Shown here: positions 59,123-64,000 of the stretch, piece by piece
Position numbering within the stretch: position 1 is the first letter of the stretch
Layout: each line of letters begins with the position of its first letter
Source of the DNA: Pseudomonas sp. Leaf48
GTDB lineage: Bacteria > Pseudomonadota > Gammaproteobacteria > Pseudomonadales > Pseudomonadaceae
Direction: 5' to 3'
Assembly (NCBI RefSeq): GCF_001421885.1
Contig: NZ_LMLH01000006.1
Coordinates: 83,502 to 147,501, forward strand
DNA: 64,000 bases
The notes under the pieces: generated by a model
The model's input: the letters and a program-made list of their open reading frames with translations, nothing else
Told to the model about the DNA's origin: nothing
The model's database searches: none
Made by a program: the position numbers and the translations under genes

Positions 59123-59620
59123 CTAAAACCCTTGCGCCACGGTCTGGCCGACGAGTTCGGTCGCCTGTTTCAGATTGCCCACCTGGGATGGGTGCACCAG
59201 CCAGATATCAAGCCTCAGGGAAAAATCGTTGACCTCGACCACCGTCAGGTCATTGAAGGAACTGCACCGGTTCAAGACTTTGCGCGGGATCAAGCCCAGG
59301 CCGAGCCCCGCCGCGACCATGCGCAGTTGCATCTCGGTGCCATGGGTATCGACACTCAGGTGAATGTTTTTCCCTGTACTGCCCATCGCTCGCTCCAGCG
59401 CCGCCCGATAACCGCATCCTTGCGGATTCAGAATCCAGGGTTGATTCGCCAGGGCCTCGATGTCGGTATGGCGGTCGGTCAACGGCTTGCGCTTGCATTG
59501 CACCACCAGCACCTCAAGGGTCGTGATAAAGCGCCCGGCAAACCCTTCGGGCGGCCGGCTGGGAGACGTCAGCCGTGAAGACTGGTCATTCGGTGGCGGC
59601 GAGGTGCAGTACGCGCCCAA
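59123..59620 (-). pseudogene. Remnant of a LysR family regulator (effector domain only)
   Basis: The frame encodes about 150 residues matching the C-terminal half of a LysR substrate-binding domain (PPEGFAGRF...NQPWILNPQGCGYRAALERAM...VAAGLGLGLIPRKVL). No N-terminal winged-helix DNA-binding domain precedes it, in frame or in the neighbouring frames. It is therefore a decayed gene that cannot act as a normal LysR regulator. Confidence 0.7.
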
Positions 59621-60034
59621 GTAATCACGCGTTCATCGTTAACACTGACCTCGCAGCGGGCTCGAATGCGCCGTCGCTGTAGGTTAACGCCTGCCCATTT
59701 TGCAAATGAAGATCCAGCCATGAAGTTCACCAATATCCAGACCTCTGATGGCCAAGGCGCCGCCGGTTTCGACCAGCAGTGGCCTGGCCTATTGCAAAGT
59801 GCGCTTCAAGCTGCACGCAGGCTTCGTGCAGGAAGGCGTCGTCGTGTACCGATTGCCCCCGGATCAAATGCGTAGCATCAGGAAATGGGATATGAAGGGA
59901 TGGGCGCTAGGTCGGCGGTATTGTTATAAAGAGGCATCAACACGTACTGTGCGCAAAGAACGACCTGAAGTTGCACTTCGTCATCGGTATGAACAGCATG
60001 CGTGCTTTAGCGCAAGACTAACTCTAGGACCATC
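59621..60034. other. Debris between LysR remnant and MDR gene
   Basis: Short open frames here (for example from ATG 59719 or 59748) lack recognisable domains and do not extend through. Codon-like texture in several frames suggests decayed coding sequence, consistent with a hot spot next to tRNA(Leu). Confidence 0.4.
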
Positions 60035-61042
60035 ATGAAAGTCATTCAACTGCAACACCCCGCTGGTCTGGATAATATGCGCCTGGTCGACATGCCTGCC
60101 CCGGGCGCGCCTCAAGAGGGTGAGATTCAGGTGCGGATTCATGCCAGCTCGCTCAATTATCACGACCTCGGCGTCGTCACCGGCCATGCCCGCGCAGAGA
60201 ATGGGCGCATCCCCATGTCCGATGGTGCCGGAGTCGTCACCGCTGTTGGCGAAGGAGTGACCGAGTTCGCCGTTGGCGACCACGTGCTGTCGTGCTTCTT
60301 CCCCTCCTGGAAATCGGGGCGGGTCGTGCCCACCACCTTTCAGACGGTGCCTGGCGATGGCGTCGACGGCTTTGCCCGCGAAGTAGTCAACATGGCTACT
60401 GATGCGTTCACCCTCGCGCCCAAGGGCTACACCCACGAAGAAGCCGCCACTCTGACCACGGCAGGCCTGACCGCCTGGCGTGCGCTGGTGGTCGACGGGC
60501 GCATTCAGGCGGGCGATACGGTGCTGGTGCTGGGAACCGGCGGCGTTTCCATCCTGGCGTTGCAGATGGCCAAATCCATGGGCGCCCGGGTAATTGCCAC
60601 GACCTCGTCCGAAACCAAGAGGGAGCGCCTACTGGCGCTGGGGGCCGACCAAGTCATCAATTACAAAAGCCAACCAGAGTGGGGAGACTCCGTGCTGGAC
60701 GCCACAGAGGGGCGTGGTGCCGACATAGTGGTCGAAGTGGGTGGTCCGGGCACATTGCCCCAATCCATACGCGCCTGCGCACCCGGCGGCCACATCGCGC
60801 TGATAGGCGTACTCACCGGTATTTGCGGCAGCGTTCCAACTCTGGAGTTGATGCGCAAGCAACAAACTCTGCGTGGCTTGATCGTCGGCAGTCGCGAGCA
60901 GCAGCAGGATATGGTGCGAGCACTGGAAAACTTCAGCTGGCGCCCCGTCATCGACAGCCGCTATCCACTGGAGCAGATTGCCGAGGCCTTTGCCCACCAG
61001 CTTAGCGCCAGTCACTTTGGCAAGATCTGCCTTCACTATTGA
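60035..61042 (+). CDS. Zinc-type/NAD(P)-dependent alcohol dehydrogenase, MDR superfamily (quinone-reductase-like)
   Basis: The 335-aa product has the GroES-like N-terminal domain (about 1-130; SLNYHDLGVVTGH) and a Rossmann domain with a dinucleotide motif (VLVLGTGGVSILALQMAK) near 170-187. The usual catalytic zinc ligands of classical ADH are not evident, so it is nearer to quinone oxidoreductase-type MDRs. The substrate is unknown. The ATG at 60035 follows CTAGGACC. It stands alone between debris and the autotransporter. Confidence 0.88.
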   Translation: MKVIQLQHPAGLDNMRLVDMPAPGAPQEGEIQVRIHASSLNYHDLGVVTGHARAENGRIPMSDGAGVVTAVGEGVTEFAVGDHVLSCFFPSWKSGRVVPTTFQTVPGDGVDGFAREVVNMATDAFTLAPKGYTHEEAATLTTAGLTAWRALVVDGRIQAGDTVLVLGTGGVSILALQMAKSMGARVIATTSSETKRERLLALGADQVINYKSQPEWGDSVLDATEGRGADIVVEVGGPGTLPQSIRACAPGGHIALIGVLTGICGSVPTLELMRKQQTLRGLIVGSREQQQDMVRALENFSWRPVIDSRYPLEQIAEAFAHQLSASHFGKICLHY

Positions 61043-61329
61043 ACTCAAAGCACTTCCTGACGCGAAAGCTGGCCGGGGTAAGCGCGCAGATGAGCTTGAA
61101 TTACGCTTGAGTTTGGCCTCGGTCCAAACGCCGCCAAGCGGGCAGCCCGGCAAACCTGCATTGGCTCGCGCCAGCGGGATAACCGGCGCAAATCCAGCGT
61201 CGCGTGCCAGATTCTCCTCAAAGGAAAAAGGCAGAAATCGACCGACTTCTGCCTATGACAAGGGGAAAACGTCCCGGACCAGTTCCGAACTGAAGTTTAA
61301 CGCCCCTTGTCGCGCTTGCTGATGATTGG
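61043..61329. other. Intergenic region with small hairpin
   Basis: No gene is supported. GGCAGAA (near 61230) and TTCTGCC (near 61246) form a 7-bp hairpin with a 10-nt loop, about 190 bp after the MDR gene. It lacks a T-run. Confidence 0.4.
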
Positions 61330-61357
61330 AAAACGCCCGATCGAACCGGGCGTTTTT
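61330..61357. terminator. Terminator of the autotransporter gene (and MDR gene)
   Basis: AAAACGCCCG pairs with CGGGCGTTTT around a 7-nt loop, with T-runs on both strands. It lies 3 bp after the autotransporter stop on the minus strand, and could also end rightward transcription. Confidence 0.85.
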
Positions 61358-61359
61358 AT

Positions 61360-64000
61360 TCAGAACTTCACCTTGATCCCGAGTATGCCTTCATAGCTTC
61401 GGCTGTCCTCGCCAAATGCTTTCTGATAGCCAACCGAACCGGTGACGGTGGTGCGTTCATCGACCTGGTAGTCGACGCCCAGATTAAGCTCACCCCATGT
61501 CCCGCTCATGTCGGTGGCGAAGGGAACATAGCCGTCGGTGGAAGAAAATTCGGTCTTTGTCTTGCCTTTGAACTCGTGCCAGACGCTTGGGCGAACCCAT
61601 CCGTTGGTGCGATGTAGCTTGCCTTTGGCGTCCTCGCGGAACCAGTCTTTGTCGATACGTACACCAAGGCGGCCGGTCAGGGAGTCCACATCTTCGAAGC
61701 GCACTTTGGCGGCCTCGTCATGGTTGTCGTCGATCCGGACCTTGCTGACGATCACTTGGGCTTGTGGCTCGATGTGCAGGTTTTTGTCTTTGTTGGCATG
61801 GAACGGGTAGCCACCTTCCAGGGAAGCGGTGACCCCGTGGCCGCGGGTCTTGAACGCATCCATGTCAATGGGGGTTGCCTTGATGTCGAAGCGGTTGAAC
61901 TGAAGTACGCCGTCCAGGTACCAGCCTTCAGGGCCGAAGTGTGTCCAATAGCCACCGACACCGTAGGCGCGCAGCAGATCGTCGCCAGCGTTGGTACCGT
62001 CGCTGTGTTCAATGCTGGCGCTGATGCGGCCGAAGTTCAGCGACAGGCCTGCCTGGTCAGTACTGCCATCGACGTCTTCGTTACGGTACAGATCGGCACC
62101 GACCTGGAACGCCTGAATCCGGTAGTCGGAGCGTGCGTTATCGCCCAGTTCGTCGTTGCCCTTGCGGTGGATCAACCGCCCCCAGCCCAGGCTTGGGCCG
62201 TAGCTGTCGACTGCTTCCACGGGCAGCGCATCGGTGCTCATCCGGCGTTCTTCGCCGATGCGCTCATGCAGGGTATCAACCATGGCACGGCTGTAGTTCA
62301 GGAGCATCCCGGGCAGCGCGCGGTACAGCGAGGTTTCTGCACGGTAGTTGGGTACTTGCGGGCGCATTGGCGCGAGCGGTTGCTGCGGTTGCACCACCGG
62401 TACCTCCGGATTGGACGGAGTACTCGGGGTTTCTGAAGTCTGCGGGTCAACCGGCGCTACTGGCACGACGGGTTCAACAGGCTTGACCGGCGTCACAGGC
62501 ACGACTGGGTCAACAGGCTTGACCGGTTCCACTGGCACTACCGGATCAACAGGATCAACAGGATCAACAGGATCAACAGGATCAACCGGGCCAACGTCCC
62601 GGGTCGAACGCAAATACCAGGCTTGGGTGTTGCTGCCATCAAGGCTGGCACGGTGCAGGTTGTATTCGTAAGGGCCGGCCTTGACCTTGTTGAGCAGGCG
62701 GAACGCGTCGGTTGTGGTGGTTGCACCGTTGACTGCATCGACCACGAGGATGCCATTACCCTGGGTCACGGCACCGGGGCCCCCGGCATTCTTGATGAGT
62801 AGATTGCTGTTGCCATCGGCCTTGCCGCCGTCCACTACCAGCTTGTCGGAAGGGGAGTCGTCGGTGTAAAGGTAGGTGTTGAGCGCGAAGGTGCCGTTGG
62901 CGCCATGATAGGCGTTGACCGTCAGGTTCTTGAATTTTCCGCCCACTGGTGCGCTGAAGTCGATCAGACTGGATTCATTGCGCAGGGTGCCCAGATTCGA
63001 ATCTCCGGTCAGGTTCCACAGGCTGCTATCGCGCAAATTGACAGTGGAATGGCTATCGCCGGCCGTACGGGCCGAGCCGTTGAGTACTGAGCCTGCCACA
63101 TCGATATTGGCGTTGCCTGCGCTGGCCAGCGAGCGGCCGACACCTTGCCACAGGCCTGTGCCCATGTCCGGTACCTGACTGCCATCGCTGTCCAGTGCGC
63201 TGTCGACATTCAACCACTGACCGCTGCCACCCACGACGCTGTCGCGCAGCTTGAGATCGGCCACGCCAGCGACGGCTACGGTTGCGCCCTCCCGGTTGTG
63301 CAGCACGCTGTTGTCCACGTTTGCCTGGCCTGGAAGTGTGTCGGTGCCTTGGCTGTAGAGCGCCGCAGCCTGGGCGCCACCGGCATTGATGGTGCTGTGG
63401 GTGACGTCCAGCACGGCAGCGTTTTTGGCCACCAGAGCATGGGCCAGGTCACCGTGGGTGTTAACCCCGACCTGGTCGAGTTGCACGCCGGCCTGGTTGT
63501 TGGCCAGCACGCCCAGAGCGCTTTCGCCATGGGTGCTGACGGCGCTGTTGCTGGCGCGAAGCTGTGCCCCGGATTCGGCTTGCAGGCCATGGGACAACTG
63601 ACCACGGGTGGTGAGTGTGGAGTCGATCAATTCGAGGGTGGCGGTCGGGGACTGGTACTGACGGCTGACCAGTGCGCCGGCGGCTTGCTGACCCAGGGTT
63701 TCGACGCTGACATTGCGGGCGCTCAGGCTCACCTGGCCGGGTTTGAGTGTACCGATGCCGGCGTAAAGGCCAGTCGAGTATTGTCCGGCGGTTTTTACCG
63801 TCAGCCCCTCCAGCAGCATGCTGCCGCCATCATCCACCGCAGCGCCATAGGCCTGATTGCCAAGCGTCTGCACGCTGGTGCCATAGGCATTGAGCTGGGC
63901 CCCCTCGTTACGCGAGGTCAAGGCATGGGGGAAGGTCAGGTTCGATTGCACCGGTGAGCCGTTGCCACTGGTGGTCACCGATCCACCGTACAGGTTGATG
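61360..64000 (-). CDS. Autotransporter (pertactin-like passenger, C-terminal beta-barrel), 5' end outside window
   Basis: The frame is open to the window edge, so the start and the signal peptide lie beyond 64000. Residues seen number about 880. A passenger of right-handed beta-helix style (repeats such as [33 protein letters not shown]) is followed by a pertactin-like segment, then a Pro-rich linker of VDP, VEP and VKP units (about 62350-62590), and the autotransporter beta-barrel domain (about the last 275 residues, ending KVKF). The C-terminal Phe is the usual signature for outer membrane insertion. Adhesion is a common role; the binding target is unknown. Confidence 0.9.
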   Translation of the reverse strand, partial: INLYGGSVTTSGNGSPVQSNLTFPHALTSRNEGAQLNAYGTSVQTLGNQAYGAAVDDGGSMLLEGLTVKTAGQYSTGLYAGIGTLKPGQVSLSARNVSVETLGQQAAGALVSRQYQSPTATLELIDSTLTTRGQLSHGLQAESGAQLRASNSAVSTHGESALGVLANNQAGVQLDQVGVNTHGDLAHALVAKNAAVLDVTHSTINAGGAQAAALYSQGTDTLPGQANVDNSVLHNREGATVAVAGVADLKLRDSVVGGSGQWLNVDSALDSDGSQVPDMGTGLWQGVGRSLASAGNANIDVAGSVLNGSARTAGDSHSTVNLRDSSLWNLTGDSNLGTLRNESSLIDFSAPVGGKFKNLTVNAYHGANGTFALNTYLYTDDSPSDKLVVDGGKADGNSNLLIKNAGGPGAVTQGNGILVVDAVNGATTTTDAFRLLNKVKAGPYEYNLHRASLDGSNTQAWYLRSTRDVGPVDPVDPVDPVDPVDPVVPVEPVKPVDPVVPVTPVKPVEPVVPVAPVDPQTSETPSTPSNPEVPVVQPQQPLAPMRPQVPNYRAETSLYRALPGMLLNYSRAMVDTLHERIGEERRMSTDALPVEAVDSYGPSLGWGRLIHRKGNDELGDNARSDYRIQAFQVGADLYRNEDVDGSTDQAGLSLNFGRISASIEHSDGTNAGDDLLRAYGVGGYWTHFGPEGWYLDGVLQFNRFDIKATPIDMDAFKTRGHGVTASLEGGYPFHANKDKNLHIEPQAQVIVSKVRIDDNHDEAAKVRFEDVDSLTGRLGVRIDKDWFREDAKGKLHRTNGWVRPSVWHEFKGKTKTEFSSTDGYVPFATDMSGTWGELNLGVDYQVDERTTVTGSVGYQKAFGEDSRSYEGILGIKVKF
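62543..62587 (-). repeat. Perfect 9-bp repeat encoding VDP in the autotransporter linker
   Basis: The unit GGATCAACA (plus strand) repeats five times in tandem. On the coding strand each unit encodes Val-Asp-Pro. Gain or loss of units would keep the frame. Confidence 0.92.

Noticed and set aside
61360..63978. GTG at 63978 as the true start of the autotransporter
   Set aside because: The frame continues upstream to the window edge with sensible sequence, and no signal peptide follows this GTG.

Overview
The window is a G+C-rich Gammaproteobacterial chromosome segment that looks like a fluorescent-group Pseudomonas. The reasons are the gacA-uvrC-pgsA-tRNA(Gly)-tRNA(Cys)...tRNA(Leu) order, REP sequences of the GTGGGAGCGGGCTTGCTCGCGAA type, the aerobic cobalamin genes cobE/M/W/N, the fatty-acid cis/trans isomerase Cti, and giant DUF6543-type toxins. 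No species call is possible from the sequence alone. I saw no prophage, transposase or CRISPR array.

Layout. 1-15.3 kb: the 3' part of a giant leucine-rich-repeat protein with a NEL-type E3 ubiquitin ligase domain, then metH and cti, then a convergent 1361-aa toxin-like protein. Two large effector-like genes therefore flank two housekeeping genes. 15.5-26.5 kb: nfuA, then a cobalamin block. cbtB-cbtA-cobE-cobM run left and cobW-cobN-chlI/chlD run right, each behind its own cobalamin riboswitch. cobN carries a REP doublet in frame. The ChlI and VWA (ChlD) parts are joined only by a textbook -1 frameshift site. 26.5-28.1 kb: a visibly A+T-richer insert with two related secreted-looking or carbohydrate-binding-like proteins of unknown role. 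28.5-32.1 kb: ridA, an IclR regulator, a D-serine-dehydratase-like PLP enzyme and a 2-keto-3-deoxygluconate kinase. 32.2-41.4 kb: a small parvulin, a hybrid sensor kinase, and a ketone-body operon (GntP-family permease, 3-hydroxybutyrate dehydrogenase, acetoacetyl-CoA synthetase) with a sigma-54 promoter and an adjacent sigma-54 activator. 41.5-49.7 kb: the yejABEF peptide ABC importer, a second parvulin, a P. fragi-type lipase, and a DAHP synthase with an attenuator leader. 50.3-54.3 kb: a GNAT acetyltransferase, gacA, uvrC, pgsA and two tRNAs. 54.2-58.7 kb: an insert bounded by a copy of the tRNA(Cys) 3' end, carrying an RTX protein with four 471-nt repeats and an in-frame stop near its start. 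58.8-64 kb: tRNA(Leu), gene debris including a truncated LysR regulator, an MDR oxidoreductase, and the C-terminal part of an autotransporter that runs off the window.

How it works together. Cobalt uptake (CbtAB), ring methylation (CobM), metal insertion (CobN with ChlI/ChlD) and CobW should respond together to cobalamin, which MetH uses as a cofactor. The strongest points for follow-up are the chlI/chlD frameshift signal, the aromatic-amino-acid leader peptide and terminator before the DAHP synthase, the REP doublet translated inside CobN, the repeat array with inverted ends after cobN, and the tRNA-bounded RTX insert.
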